Source: SIG299 sp045593825 (lineage in GTDB: Bacteria; Bacillota; Clostridia; Lachnospirales; Lachnospiraceae). From it: a stretch of 64,000 nucleotides of DNA. Positions 8,811-18,206 of this stretch are shown in pieces. The DNA is taken from NCBI GenBank assembly GCA_045593825.1, contig JAZNXI010000046.1:1-64000 (forward strand), in the 5' to 3' direction. How positions within the stretch are numbered: position 1 is the first letter of the stretch; every line of letters starts with the position of its first letter. The translations under genes were made by a program, and so were the position numbers. The notes under the pieces are model-generated. The model did not search any database. It was not told where the DNA came from and was given only the letters and a program-made list of their open reading frames with translations.

Positions 8811-10055
8811 ATGAAACGAATTTGGGGCTTATTATTAGTGCTTTTTGTCTGCTTTGCAGCTGCTTGTGGCACAAAAAACACACAGGACCCGGTAAATCCG
8901 ACAGAAGCACCTACTGTAACAACCGAACCAACAGCCACGCCGGAACCAACAGCTACACCGGCTCCGACCAACACACCAAAACCAACGGCTACACCAAAGC
9001 CAACTCCGGTACCTGCTATCAAAGAGGTTTTTGCAGAGCATAACATGAAGGCCGGCACTTGTATGTCCTATCATATGATGACAACAAAGAAGACCGACCA
9101 GATGATGAAGCAGCACTTTAACAGCATCACCTTCGAAAATGAGTTAAAGCCGGATGCGATTTTAAACCAGCAGGAAAGTATTGCTGCCGGAGATATTGTT
9201 GTTAAGTTTAATAACAATACCTTGGAAATGTTAGAGTGGTGTAAGACAAATGGTATGGCAGTGCGTGGACACACCTTAATCTGGCACAGCCAGACACCAA
9301 ACTGGATTTTCCACGAAGGCTTTGATACAAGTAAGCCGCGGGCAAGCCGCGATGTAATGCTGGCCCGCATGGAAAGCTATATCAAACAGACCTTTGAACT
9401 GTTGGAACGTCTTGGTTATCTGGAAATGTTCTATGCGTACGACGTGGTGAATGAAGCGTGGATTGACAATGGTACTATGAGACCGGAGAGCATGTGGCTT
9501 CAGACCATCGGTGATGATTATTTGTGGCATGCCTTCTATTTTGCAGATAAATACGCACCGGACTATATAGATTTATATTACAATGACTTTAACGAGCAGA
9601 TTCAGAATAAGCCGGAAGCACTGTACAATTTTGTGCAGACCTTAAAGGATGAAAACGGTGAATACTTAATTGACGGTATCGGTTTCCAGGCCCATCTGTA
9701 TACGGAGGACAGTCTGGAAGACTATTTTGCCACTGTTGACAAGCTCAGTACACTCGGTATTAAGATTAACTTAACCGAGCTGGATGTAAGCCTTGGTACC
9801 TGGCAGAATATCAAGTACGGTTCCGACGAGGTACTTCGTGAGCAGGGCCGTTTTTACTATAACTTAATCAACGGCTTGTTTGACCGTGTGGATGCAGGTA
9901 CAGTTAAGATGGATGCCTTGACCTTCTGGGGATTTGCTGATAAACTGTCATGGAGGGCAGAACGTAATCCATTGCTGTTTAATTCCATGTATTTGCCAAA
10001 GTATTCTTTTTATGGGGCAATACAAGTTAAGGAGCTGGCAGGCTTCGAGGAATAA
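8811..10055 (+). CDS. GH10 endo-1,4-beta-xylanase lipoprotein
   Basis: 414 residues from the ATG at 8811, preceded by AAAGGAG; the longer frame upstream has no signal peptide and is not used. The N-terminus has a lipoprotein signal with lipobox FAAAC, so the enzyme is anchored outside the cell. A linker rich in Pro, Thr and Ala spans about residues 25-65. The GH10 catalytic domain follows, with the acid/base Glu in DVVNEAW and the nucleophile Glu in ITELDVSL. It cuts the xylan backbone to oligosaccharides, which the downstream transporter and the cytosolic GH43 could take further. No carbohydrate-binding module is seen. Confidence 0.95.
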   Translation: MKRIWGLLLVLFVCFAAACGTKNTQDPVNPTEAPTVTTEPTATPEPTATPAPTNTPKPTATPKPTPVPAIKEVFAEHNMKAGTCMSYHMMTTKKTDQMMKQHFNSITFENELKPDAILNQQESIAAGDIVVKFNNNTLEMLEWCKTNGMAVRGHTLIWHSQTPNWIFHEGFDTSKPRASRDVMLARMESYIKQTFELLERLGYLEMFYAYDVVNEAWIDNGTMRPESMWLQTIGDDYLWHAFYFADKYAPDYIDLYYNDFNEQIQNKPEALYNFVQTLKDENGEYLIDGIGFQAHLYTEDSLEDYFATVDKLSTLGIKINLTELDVSLGTWQNIKYGSDEVLREQGRFYYNLINGLFDRVDAGTVKMDALTFWGFADKLSWRAERNPLLFNSMYLPKYSFYGAIQVKELAGFEE

Positions 10056-10114
10056 TCGAAAAACGTCCTGTTCTTTGAAAAAAGTGCAACAGGAAAGGTA
10101 ATAGGTGAGACCGC

Positions 10115-10882
10115 ATGTTAAAAGGAATTATTAAAACCGCGATGATGTACCGGTATTATATTAAATTTATCATGCGTCTCACCGTTTTTATTTGTGTTTT
10201 CTTTCTATATTTAACAAAAAAAGAGTGGATTATTGAAATTTTAAAGTATCCGTTTCTGCCATTATACATGACGGAGTTTGAATTGACTCCGCTGCATCTT
10301 TTGTGGGCTATGTTTATGGGAATCATGCTGCTGCATCTGTTTCCGACAGAGAGCCTTTCCATGGCGCTCCGCAAAAACAAAAAGGAAACCTATGTAGAGG
10401 TTTCCGGCTACTCCGAAGTGGAATTAATGAAATTTGTACAGGACCAGAACATTAAAGCGTGGAAAATTATGTTAATCTGGCTGTCCGGCAATGCGGTGGT
10501 AGGTCTGCTGTATTTGTTTAATTTTCTGGATGTGGCAGATCTTTTAATGTTGACCGTATTTTATTTCTTAAGTGATTACATCTGTATTTTGTTTTTCTGC
10601 CCGTTCCAGACCGGCATCATGAAAAACAAATGCTGTGTCAATTGCAGAATTTATGACTGGGGTCATTTTATGATGTTTACCCCAATGCTGTTTATTCAGA
10701 ACTTTTACAGCTGGAGTCTGTTTTTTACCTCCCTGGTGGTATTGATTCACTGGGAAATTGTATATGCAAAGCATCCGCAGCGGTTTTGGAGCGGTTCCAA
10801 CCAGACACTAAGGTGTGCCAACTGTCAGGATAAAACCTGTCAGATTAAAACAAAATTGCAAGGTAAAAAGTCCGGCGAGTAA
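10115..10882 (+). CDS. Membrane protein with two cysteine clusters, unknown function
   Basis: 255 residues that I do not recognise. About five hydrophobic segments are visible (near residues 18-34, 56-76, 116-135, 140-162 and 188-212). Two Cys clusters flank the last segment: KCCVNC and, near the C-terminus, CANCQDKTC, which look like metal- or redox-binding sites. It sits between the xylanase and the GH43 gene on the same strand and is probably cotranscribed. An inverted repeat CCTGTT/AACAGG lies just upstream (about 10068-10096). The ATG at 10115 has only a weak ribosome binding site; an ATG a few codons later is possible. Confidence 0.7.
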   Translation: MLKGIIKTAMMYRYYIKFIMRLTVFICVFFLYLTKKEWIIEILKYPFLPLYMTEFELTPLHLLWAMFMGIMLLHLFPTESLSMALRKNKKETYVEVSGYSEVELMKFVQDQNIKAWKIMLIWLSGNAVVGLLYLFNFLDVADLLMLTVFYFLSDYICILFFCPFQTGIMKNKCCVNCRIYDWGHFMMFTPMLFIQNFYSWSLFFTSLVVLIHWEIVYAKHPQRFWSGSNQTLRCANCQDKTCQIKTKLQGKKSGE

Positions 10883-10907
10883 TCAATAGAAAAAGGAGAA
10901 GAAGACT

Positions 10908-12308
10908 ATGTTACAGAAAAAGCAGGCATTTAATCCATATTTACCATCCTGGGAGTATATTCCGGACGGCGAACCTTATGTATTTGGGGACAGGGTTTAC
11001 GTATACGGTTCCCATGATTTATCCAATGGACATGTATTTTGTCTCGGAGACTATGTGTGCTGGTCTGCACCGGTAGACAACCTGGGTGACTGGCGCTATG
11101 AGGGCGTTATTTATCCAAAAACCGCCGACCCGTTTAATAAGAGAGGCAACATGTGTTTATATGCTCCGGACGTAACCGTAGGTCCTGACGGCAGATATTA
11201 TTTGTATTATTGTTTAGATAAAGTAAGCGTGGTTTCTGTTGCGGTATGTGATACACCGGCAGGAAAGTACGAGTTCTTAGGCTATGTACATTATGAAGAC
11301 GGTACCCGCCTTGGGGACAAGCCGGGGGATGAACCGCAGTTTGACCCGGGTGTATTGACCGAAGGTGAGAATACCTATCTTTACACCGGCTTCTGCGGAC
11401 GGGGCGACAAGTCCAGAACCGGTGCTTTTGTAACCGTACTGGGTCCGGATATGTTAACCATCAAGGAGGCTCCAAAGAGAGTGGCTCCGGGCTGCGAATA
11501 TGGTAAGGGTACTTCCTTCGAAGGCCACGAATATTTTGAGGCAGCTTCCATCCGTAAGCACGGCGACACCTACTATTTTGTGTATTCCTCCGTGGTAATG
11601 CATGAGCTTTGCTATGCTACCAGCAAGAGCCCGACGGAAGGCTTTGTATACGGCGGTGTACTTGTAAGTAACAGTGATTTACATATTGATTCTTATAAGC
11701 CGGCAGATATGCCGACGGCTTACGGTGCAAACAATCACGGAAGCATGGTGGAAATTAACGGTCAGTGGTACATTTTCTATCACCGTCAGACCAACGGCAC
11801 ATGGTACAGCCGTCAGGGCTGCGCCGAACCAATCGAAATTGCGGATGACGGCTCCGTTAAGCAGGCAGAAATTACCTCCTGCGGTTTAAATGGCGGTCCG
11901 CTGGTGGGCAAGGGTGAATATCCGGCGTATATTGCCTGCAACCTGTTTTATGAAAAGCCGTCCATGTATGTGGGCGACCCATTTGCACCAAAGATTGTGC
12001 AGGACGGCAGGGACGGCGACGAAGAAATCGGTTATATTACCGGTGTACATAACACAGTGACTATCGGTTTTAAATATTTTGATTGTAAGGATGTAAAGGA
12101 AATTGCCATTTGGGCAAGATGCTATTGCAACGGTGTGTTTGAAGTACGTACCGCATGGGACGGCGAGGTTCTGGCGGAAATTCCGGTAATTTCTTCTAAT
12201 ATTTGGGAAGAGTACACCGCGCCGGTTGAACTGAACGGAGTGCATGCGCTGTACTTTACCTACAAGGGTACTGGCAATCTGCAGTTTAAGGGCTTTGCAT
12301 TAAGATAA
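10908..12308 (+). CDS. Cytosolic GH43 glycosidase with C-terminal beta-sandwich domain
   Basis: 466 residues with no signal peptide, so it acts inside the cell on imported oligosaccharides. The five-blade propeller has the three GH43 acidic residues: Asp in YIPDGEPYVF (base), Asp in YAPDVTVG (pKa-tuning) and Glu in YFEAASIRKHG (acid). From about residue 330 a beta-sandwich domain resembling CBM6 follows. Family members are beta-xylosidases, alpha-L-arabinofuranosidases or bifunctional; the neighbours (xylanase, CUT2 transporter) fit arabinoxylan breakdown, but the exact specificity cannot be read here. ATG at 10908 follows AAAGGAGAAG. Confidence 0.92.
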   Translation: MLQKKQAFNPYLPSWEYIPDGEPYVFGDRVYVYGSHDLSNGHVFCLGDYVCWSAPVDNLGDWRYEGVIYPKTADPFNKRGNMCLYAPDVTVGPDGRYYLYYCLDKVSVVSVAVCDTPAGKYEFLGYVHYEDGTRLGDKPGDEPQFDPGVLTEGENTYLYTGFCGRGDKSRTGAFVTVLGPDMLTIKEAPKRVAPGCEYGKGTSFEGHEYFEAASIRKHGDTYYFVYSSVVMHELCYATSKSPTEGFVYGGVLVSNSDLHIDSYKPADMPTAYGANNHGSMVEINGQWYIFYHRQTNGTWYSRQGCAEPIEIADDGSVKQAEITSCGLNGGPLVGKGEYPAYIACNLFYEKPSMYVGDPFAPKIVQDGRDGDEEIGYITGVHNTVTIGFKYFDCKDVKEIAIWARCYCNGVFEVRTAWDGEVLAEIPVISSNIWEEYTAPVELNGVHALYFTYKGTGNLQFKGFALR

Positions 12309-12354
12309 GATTTTAAGAGTTAAGCGGTTTTATTTAGGAAAGAAGAGGATATCC

Positions 12355-13971
12355 ATGTTAAAGGTATTTTTGGTAGAGGATGAATTTGTCGTAAGGGAAG
12401 GTATAAAAAGGAATGTGGACTGGCAGGCCAACGGATATGAATTCTGTGGGGAAGCCGGAGACGGCGAACTGGCATATCCAATGATCCAGAAGCTGCAGCC
12501 GGACATTGTCATCACGGATATCAGGATGCCTTTCATGGACGGCCTGGAATTAAGCCGCTTAATCAAAAAAGAGTTTCCGTGGATGGAAATTGTGATTCTA
12601 ACAGGCTTTGAAGAATTTGAGTATGCCAAGGAGGCAATCTCTCTTGGTGTGGCAAAATATCTGTTAAAGCCTATCAGCGGTGACGAGCTGTTAAAAGAAA
12701 TTGCAGACATTGCGGAAAAAATAGAGGATAAAAAGAAAGAACGGGAAATCCGGGAAAAGTATGCCCAGGAAATGGAAGAAAATGTCCGGGAGGAGAAAAA
12801 GGAACTGTTCCAGTATCTGGTTACCGGTTCCAAATCCATGCCGGAGCTGTTAGAACTGGCAGAGAAAATGAAAATAGACCTCTCTGCTTTGTGGTATAAC
12901 ATTGTCCTCATCAAAGTACAGTCCGCCAATCATTTGCCGGAGGAGTACTCCAAGCGCATGATTTCCATTGAAAAGAAGCTGAAATTTCTTGTGGACGAGC
13001 CGTACATTATTTCCTTTGACCGTAACTTAGAGGGCAAGGCATTAATTTTTAAGGCGGATTCCGTGGAAGAACTGGAAGTATTGCAGAAAAAGTACATCAC
13101 CGGTTTAGAGGCGGAGTTGGACGGTGACGACCGTTACCGTTATTTTGGTGGTATCGGAAAGCCGGTAAACCGCCTCAGGGAGCTCCCGGTTTCCTTTGAA
13201 AGTGCCAGCCATGCCTTTGCAAAACGATATCTTACCAAGGAAAACTGTGTTTTGGACAGTAATTCCTTGGAGCAGAATCTTCCGGGAGAAGAATTTGACA
13301 TCCACAACGTCGATTTAAAGGAACTGCAAAGCGATAGAGTCAGGGAATTTTTAAAGCTGGGCAACAAAGAAGAAGTGGTGTACTTCGTGGATGAATTTTT
13401 TAAAAAACAGGGTAATACCGCTATGAATTCCACGATTTTCCGGCAGTACATAGTAATGGACGTATACTTTTGCGTGGCCTCTTTCCTGGAGGAATTGCAG
13501 ATTGGACGTGAGGAGATTTCCGCCTTTGATGTAAACGCAGAGATGGTGCAGAGCCGGGATAATGCAGTGGAATACGTTACCCGGATTATGGAAACCGCGA
13601 TGGAACTGCGGGAAAAGAGTGCCAGCAACCGTTACGGAACGGTGGTGGAGCAGGTGAAAAAGTATATCGAGGAGCACTATGAGGAAGAGGAGCTTTCCTT
13701 GAATCTTCTGGCTTCCTATGTGAATTTTTCTCCAAATCACCTGAGCATGATTTTCAGCCAGCAAACCGGACAGACCTTCATTAAATATCTGACGGATTAC
13801 CGTATGAATAAAGCAAAAGAGTTACTTCGCAGTACAGGAAAAAGAAGCAGTGAAATCAGCCTGGAGGTAGGCTACAAGGACCCGCACTATTTTTCCTATC
13901 TGTTTAAGAAAACCCAGGGGGTGACCCCAACCCAGTACCGGGGAAGAAAAGGTGCGGAAGGTGAAGAATAA
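12355..13971 (+). CDS. Response regulator, YesN type (receiver + AraC HTH)
   Basis: 538 residues. The receiver domain (1 to about 120) has the acidic pair VEDE, the phosphorylated Asp in ITDIRMP and Lys in LLKPI. A long middle region (about 130-420) carries charged helices. The C-terminal AraC-type double helix-turn-helix ends with the usual signature (GYKDPHYFSYLFKKTQG). Partner of the kinase that starts on the next base. It likely controls the sugar transporter and glycosidases around it, with CATGGT direct repeats at 15524 and 15544 as possible binding sites. ATG at 12355 follows AAGAGG. Confidence 0.93.
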   Translation: MLKVFLVEDEFVVREGIKRNVDWQANGYEFCGEAGDGELAYPMIQKLQPDIVITDIRMPFMDGLELSRLIKKEFPWMEIVILTGFEEFEYAKEAISLGVAKYLLKPISGDELLKEIADIAEKIEDKKKEREIREKYAQEMEENVREEKKELFQYLVTGSKSMPELLELAEKMKIDLSALWYNIVLIKVQSANHLPEEYSKRMISIEKKLKFLVDEPYIISFDRNLEGKALIFKADSVEELEVLQKKYITGLEAELDGDDRYRYFGGIGKPVNRLRELPVSFESASHAFAKRYLTKENCVLDSNSLEQNLPGEEFDIHNVDLKELQSDRVREFLKLGNKEEVVYFVDEFFKKQGNTAMNSTIFRQYIVMDVYFCVASFLEELQIGREEISAFDVNAEMVQSRDNAVEYVTRIMETAMELREKSASNRYGTVVEQVKKYIEEHYEEEELSLNLLASYVNFSPNHLSMIFSQQTGQTFIKYLTDYRMNKAKELLRSTGKRSSEISLEVGYKDPHYFSYLFKKTQGVTPTQYRGRKGAEGEE

Positions 13972-15444
13972 ATGATAAAAAAGCTTCGGAATTTGTATCG
14001 TGATGCAGCATTGGCAACTAAAATCAGATATTCCTATCTGATGCTTTTAGTGCCGATTGCCTTGTTTGTGGTATTCTGCTTTTATAATTTCTGGAACGGT
14101 AACCGTAGTCATGAGGACATGATAAGTTCTACGGTAATGGCCAGTGAGTTCAGTTTGGATTTCAAAAAGGATTTTGACTATGAAGCGTATCTTTTAATTG
14201 TAGAGAACAAATCTATAGAGGAATCCAAACTGGATGAAATGCTCCGGGAGGCAAAGCGGATTGTAACCGGTTTGGAGGAACTGACGGACTCCAAAGAAAA
14301 TTTAAAGCGTCTTGCCAGCGCAAAAAAATATCTGGACAATCTGGAGATTTACACAAACAGAATCATCGAAAACCTGCAGCAGGGTAACCGTTATGAGGCG
14401 AACATGGAAATATGGGAAAACGATATCCAGATTGTAACCTCCTTAATCAGAGAGACCATCTTCCAGTACATTTCCTTTGAAACGGGCGAGATGCAGCAGA
14501 CGCATCGGGAATATCAGCAATTTTTTGAGAAGCTGATACTGATTTCTGTAAGTGCCTTCGTACTTGTTTTGGGGCTGACCATCTTTCTTTCCTATCAGAT
14601 TCCAAGGAGTATTACAAGGCCTTTGCAGAAATTAAACGAGGTAACCGAGCAGGTGGCAGAGGGTAACCTGAAGGTCCGTTCGGATGTACAGACCGGTGAT
14701 GAGGTAGGAGTTTTAAGTGCCTCCCTCAACACCATGATTGATAAAATTAACGGACTGTTGGAGCAGGTAACCAAAGAACAGGTACGTCTGCGCAAGGCAG
14801 AATTTGAACTGTTGCAGTCACAGATAAATCCGCACTTCCTTTATAATACCCTGGATGCCATCATCTGGCTGGCAGAGGCGGGAGAACAGAAAAAAGTAGT
14901 GAGCATGGTAAGGAGTCTGTCGGAGTTTTTCCGGACTTCCTTAAACCGTGGTAAGGATATTATTCCTTTAAAGGAAGAAGTCCTGCATGTCCGCAGCTAT
15001 CTGGAAATCCAGCAGGTGCGGTATCAGGATATTTTAAATTACGAAATTGACATGCCGGAGGAGCTGGACAAGTATCTGATTCCGAAAATTACCATCCAGC
15101 CGTTGGTAGAAAATGCCCTGTATCACGGCATTAAGAACAAACGTGGCTCCGGAAAAATCAGAATCCGGGGTGAAAAGAAGGAGCAGAAGCTGGTTATTGA
15201 AATTGCGGATGACGGCATCGGCATCAGTAAAGAACGTTTATGGCAGGTGAATGACGGCATTCAGAAAAAGGTTCTTACCGGAAAGGATATTTACGGCTTA
15301 TATAATGTAAATGAGAGAATCCGATTAAATTTCGGAGAAGAGTACGGAATTAACGTACAAAGTATCTACGGCGAAGGAACCACGGTACAGGTGATACTTC
15401 CTTGTATGGAGGAACTTCCGGAGGAAGCTGCAAACAAAAAATAA
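13972..15444 (+). CDS. Sensor histidine kinase, YesM type
   Basis: 490 residues, starting directly after the response regulator stop. One membrane segment is near residues 22-42 and a second near 184-206, enclosing an extracytoplasmic helical domain of about 140 residues. A HAMP segment follows, then the His_kinase domain with the phospho-acceptor His in QINPHFLYNTLD and an ATPase domain with LVENALYHGI and IADDGIGI. It should phosphorylate the YesN-type partner. In relatives the stimulus is a sugar or a sugar-loaded binding protein; two such binding proteins are encoded downstream. Confidence 0.94.
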   Translation: MIKKLRNLYRDAALATKIRYSYLMLLVPIALFVVFCFYNFWNGNRSHEDMISSTVMASEFSLDFKKDFDYEAYLLIVENKSIEESKLDEMLREAKRIVTGLEELTDSKENLKRLASAKKYLDNLEIYTNRIIENLQQGNRYEANMEIWENDIQIVTSLIRETIFQYISFETGEMQQTHREYQQFFEKLILISVSAFVLVLGLTIFLSYQIPRSITRPLQKLNEVTEQVAEGNLKVRSDVQTGDEVGVLSASLNTMIDKINGLLEQVTKEQVRLRKAEFELLQSQINPHFLYNTLDAIIWLAEAGEQKKVVSMVRSLSEFFRTSLNRGKDIIPLKEEVLHVRSYLEIQQVRYQDILNYEIDMPEELDKYLIPKITIQPLVENALYHGIKNKRGSGKIRIRGEKKEQKLVIEIADDGIGISKERLWQVNDGIQKKVLTGKDIYGLYNVNERIRLNFGEEYGINVQSIYGEGTTVQVILPCMEELPEEAANKK

Positions 15445-15523
15445 AAAATCCAACTTACAAAATAAAAAAATCAACTCTTAGAGGATTTATAATAAAAAAA
15501 ATAACTTTTTCACGAGTTATCTG

Positions 15524-15549
15524 CATGGTGTTTTCGAAAATATCATGGT
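15524..15549 (+). promoter_or_regulatory. Candidate operator: CATGGT direct repeats around TTTTCGAAAA
   Basis: CATGGT occurs at 15524 and 15544, exactly 20 bases apart (two helical turns), a spacing expected for AraC-type dimers binding direct repeats. The palindrome TTTTCGAAAA lies between them at 15531-15540. The site is about 60 bases upstream of the sugar-binding-protein start. The role is inferred from position and spacing. Confidence 0.45.
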
Positions 15550-15606
15550 AATCTAGACCCAACAAGAAAATAGTTTCTTGAAAATTTTTTGGGAGGGCAA
15601 AAAACT

Positions 15607-16569
15607 ATGAAAAAGAGAATTTTAGCACTTTTAATGGCAATGGTTATGGTATTTGCCATGACAGCATGTGGCAAGGGCGAAGATGACGGCCTTATTAAGG
15701 TTGGTATCATCAACAACGACCCTAACGAATCCGGTTACCGTACAGCAAATGACGCTGATATGAAGAAGATGTTCACCGAAGAAAACGGTTACAGCGCATC
15801 TTTCGCATACAGCCTTAAGAACGACGAGCAGATTCAGGCAGCTCAGAAGTTCATCCAGGACGGCGTTGACTACCTTCTTCTTTCCGCAGCCGGTACAGCT
15901 GGTTGGGATTCCGTATTAAAGGAAGCTAAGGAAGCAGGCGTTCAGGTTATCTTATTTGACCGTACTATTGACGCTGATCCAAGTCTCTATGTAGCATCCA
16001 TCGTTTCCGATATGGCTAAGGAAGGCCAGACAGCAGTTGACTGGTTAAAGGGCCAGGGTCTTGCAGAGTACAACGTAATCCACCTTCAGGGTGTTATGGG
16101 TTCCGCAGCTCAGATCGGCCGTTCCGGCGCTCTTGACGCTGAAGTAGCAGCTAATGCTAACTGGAACTTAGTAACTCAGCAGACAGCTGAATGGAGTGCA
16201 GAAAAGGCACAGCAGATCGTTCAGTCCGTTATCGATGCAGGCACAAAGTTCAACGTTATTTACGCTGAAAACGACGATATGGCTAAGGGTGCTGTAGCAG
16301 CTCTTGACAAGGCAAACATCTCTCACGGTGTTGGCAAGGACGTTATCATCATGGGCTTCGACTGCAACAAGTGGGCATTACAGGAACTTCTTGCAAAGAA
16401 CTGGAACTACGATGGTCAGTGTAACCCATTCCAGGCTGGTTACATCAACGACATCATTAAGAAGTTAGAAGCTGGCGAAACCATCAGCGAAAAGACCATC
16501 ATCATGGATGAAAAGGGCTTCGATGCTAATACAATCACTGAAGAAGATGTAAACAACTACGGTATCTAA
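15607..16569 (+). CDS. CUT2 ABC transporter substrate-binding lipoprotein (YtfQ/RbsB-like)
   Basis: 320 residues from the ATG at 15607, just after GGGAGGGC; the frame upstream has only a TTG. The signal peptide ends in the lipobox MTAC, so the protein is tethered outside the membrane. The mature part is a two-lobed sugar-binding protein beginning VGIINNDPNESGYRTAN, a pattern like galactofuranose-binding YtfQ, and it has the DRTIDADPS and AENDDMAKG blocks that line the sugar site. Codon use is strongly optimised, implying high expression. The ATPase and two permeases follow. The sugar could be a furanose such as arabinofuranose or galactofuranose. Confidence 0.92.
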   Translation: MKKRILALLMAMVMVFAMTACGKGEDDGLIKVGIINNDPNESGYRTANDADMKKMFTEENGYSASFAYSLKNDEQIQAAQKFIQDGVDYLLLSAAGTAGWDSVLKEAKEAGVQVILFDRTIDADPSLYVASIVSDMAKEGQTAVDWLKGQGLAEYNVIHLQGVMGSAAQIGRSGALDAEVAANANWNLVTQQTAEWSAEKAQQIVQSVIDAGTKFNVIYAENDDMAKGAVAALDKANISHGVGKDVIIMGFDCNKWALQELLAKNWNYDGQCNPFQAGYINDIIKKLEAGETISEKTIIMDEKGFDANTITEEDVNNYGI

Positions 16570-16608
16570 TTTACATATTTGTGTAGTTTAATTTAGCGAT
16601 TATTAAAT

Positions 16609-16658
16609 AAGCGCGGCGCGGCGTAGCTGAAGTGTACGCTTGTTCCGCGCTTGTTTTT
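16609..16658 (+). terminator. Partial terminator between binding protein and ATPase genes
   Basis: Outer stem AAGCGCGG / CCGCGCTT with an inner stem GCGTA / TACGC, followed by a T run. It lies inside the transport operon and would let the binding protein be made in excess over the membrane parts. Confidence 0.75.
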
Positions 16659-16685
16659 TAGAAAAGTTTTAAGGAGTGAACACTG

Positions 16686-18206
16686 GTGAAAGACGAAAAT
16701 ATTGTATTGAAAATGAGAAATATTCATAAAAGCTTTCCCGGAGTACGTGCTTTACAGGGAGTAGATTTTACTCTGTGTGAAGGAGAAATTCATGCTCTGA
16801 TGGGCGAAAACGGAGCAGGAAAATCTACCTTGATTAAGGTTCTTACCGGCGTTTATACAAAGGATGAGGGCGACATCTTTATTAAGGGAACAGAAAAGGC
16901 AGTAGCTATCCGTTCTCCACAGGAAGCACAGAAGCTCGGTATCAGTACGGTATATCAGGAGATTACCCTGTGCCCGAACCTTTCTGTGGCTGAAAATATG
17001 TACATAGGACGCGGCAGTTCTATGATTCAGGATTGGAAAAAAATGAATGCAGATGCAGACAAAATTCTGCAGTCTTTAGATATACCGGCAAAAGCAACCC
17101 AGCAGCTGGCAAGCTGCTCCCTTGCAGTACAGCAGATGGTAGCCATTGCAAGAGCAGTGGATATGGACTGTAAGGTGCTTATTTTGGATGAGCCGACATC
17201 TTCCCTGGATGAGCAGGAAGTAGAAAAACTGTTTAAGCTTATGCGTGATTTAAAGAAAAAGGGTGTAGGAATTATTTTCGTTACCCATTTCTTAGACCAG
17301 GTATATGAGGTTTGTGACAAGATTACCGTTCTACGTGACGGTCAGCTGGTTGGTGAGTACGAAATCGAAAATCTTCCGAGAGTGCAGCTGGTATCCAAGA
17401 TGCTCGGTAAGGATTTGGACGATATGGCAGATATTAAGGGCGAGCAAGCGGTTTACGACAAGGAAGATGCTTCCGATTTAGTATTTGAAGCAGAAGGGCT
17501 TGTGAGTGATGCCGGCATTAAGCCGTTTGATTTTAATATCAAAAAAGGTGAAGTTAACGGTTTTACCGGTCTGCTTGGTTCCGGCCGAAGCGAATGTGTC
17601 CGCGCTATCTTCGGTGCCGACAGAGTGCTTGGCGGCAAGGTAAAGAAAAACGGAAAAGAAGTTAAGATTACAAAGCCGATTGAGGCTATGAAAAACGGCA
17701 TTGCGTATCTGCCGGAAGACAGAAAGCGTGACGGTATCGTAGGTGACCTTTCCGTAAGAGAAAACATTGTACTTGCACTGCAGGTAAAGAAGGGCTTCTT
17801 CAAGCCGTTTACCAAGGCAGAGGCATATAAATTTGCAGATGAATACATAAAGCTTCTCGGTATCAAAACCGCATCTGCGGATACCCCGATTAAGTCCTTA
17901 TCCGGCGGTAACCAGCAGAAGGTTATCGTTGCCCGCTGGCTGCTTACCCATCCGGAATATCTTATCTTGGATGAGCCGACCAGAGGCATTGACATCGGTA
18001 CCAAGATTGACATCCAGAAGCTGGTATTAAAGCTTGCTTCCGAAGGTATGAGTATTACCTTCATTTCTTCCGAAACCGACGAAATGCTCCGTACCTGTTC
18101 CAGACTTGTGGTTATGAGAGACCGTAAAGTGGTTGGTGAGCTTTCCGGTGAGGAACTGACACAGAACATGATTATGAACACAATTGCGGGAGGAGACAGA
18201 GAATAA
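16686..18206 (+). CDS. CUT2 sugar ABC transporter ATPase (two ABC domains)
   Basis: 506 residues with a GTG start at 16686 after AAGGAG. Two ABC cassettes lie in tandem, as in RbsA/MglA/YtfR. The first has Walker A GENGAGKST and Walker B ILDEPTSS, with ASCSLAVQQ in place of the usual LSxGQ. The second has the degenerate Walker A GLLGSGRSE typical of the family, the signature LSGGNQQK and Walker B LILDEPTRGID. It powers uptake through the two permeases that follow; its stop overlaps the first permease start (TAATG). Confidence 0.96.
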   Translation: MKDENIVLKMRNIHKSFPGVRALQGVDFTLCEGEIHALMGENGAGKSTLIKVLTGVYTKDEGDIFIKGTEKAVAIRSPQEAQKLGISTVYQEITLCPNLSVAENMYIGRGSSMIQDWKKMNADADKILQSLDIPAKATQQLASCSLAVQQMVAIARAVDMDCKVLILDEPTSSLDEQEVEKLFKLMRDLKKKGVGIIFVTHFLDQVYEVCDKITVLRDGQLVGEYEIENLPRVQLVSKMLGKDLDDMADIKGEQAVYDKEDASDLVFEAEGLVSDAGIKPFDFNIKKGEVNGFTGLLGSGRSECVRAIFGADRVLGGKVKKNGKEVKITKPIEAMKNGIAYLPEDRKRDGIVGDLSVRENIVLALQVKKGFFKPFTKAEAYKFADEYIKLLGIKTASADTPIKSLSGGNQQKVIVARWLLTHPEYLILDEPTRGIDIGTKIDIQKLVLKLASEGMSITFISSETDEMLRTCSRLVVMRDRKVVGELSGEELTQNMIMNTIAGGDRE

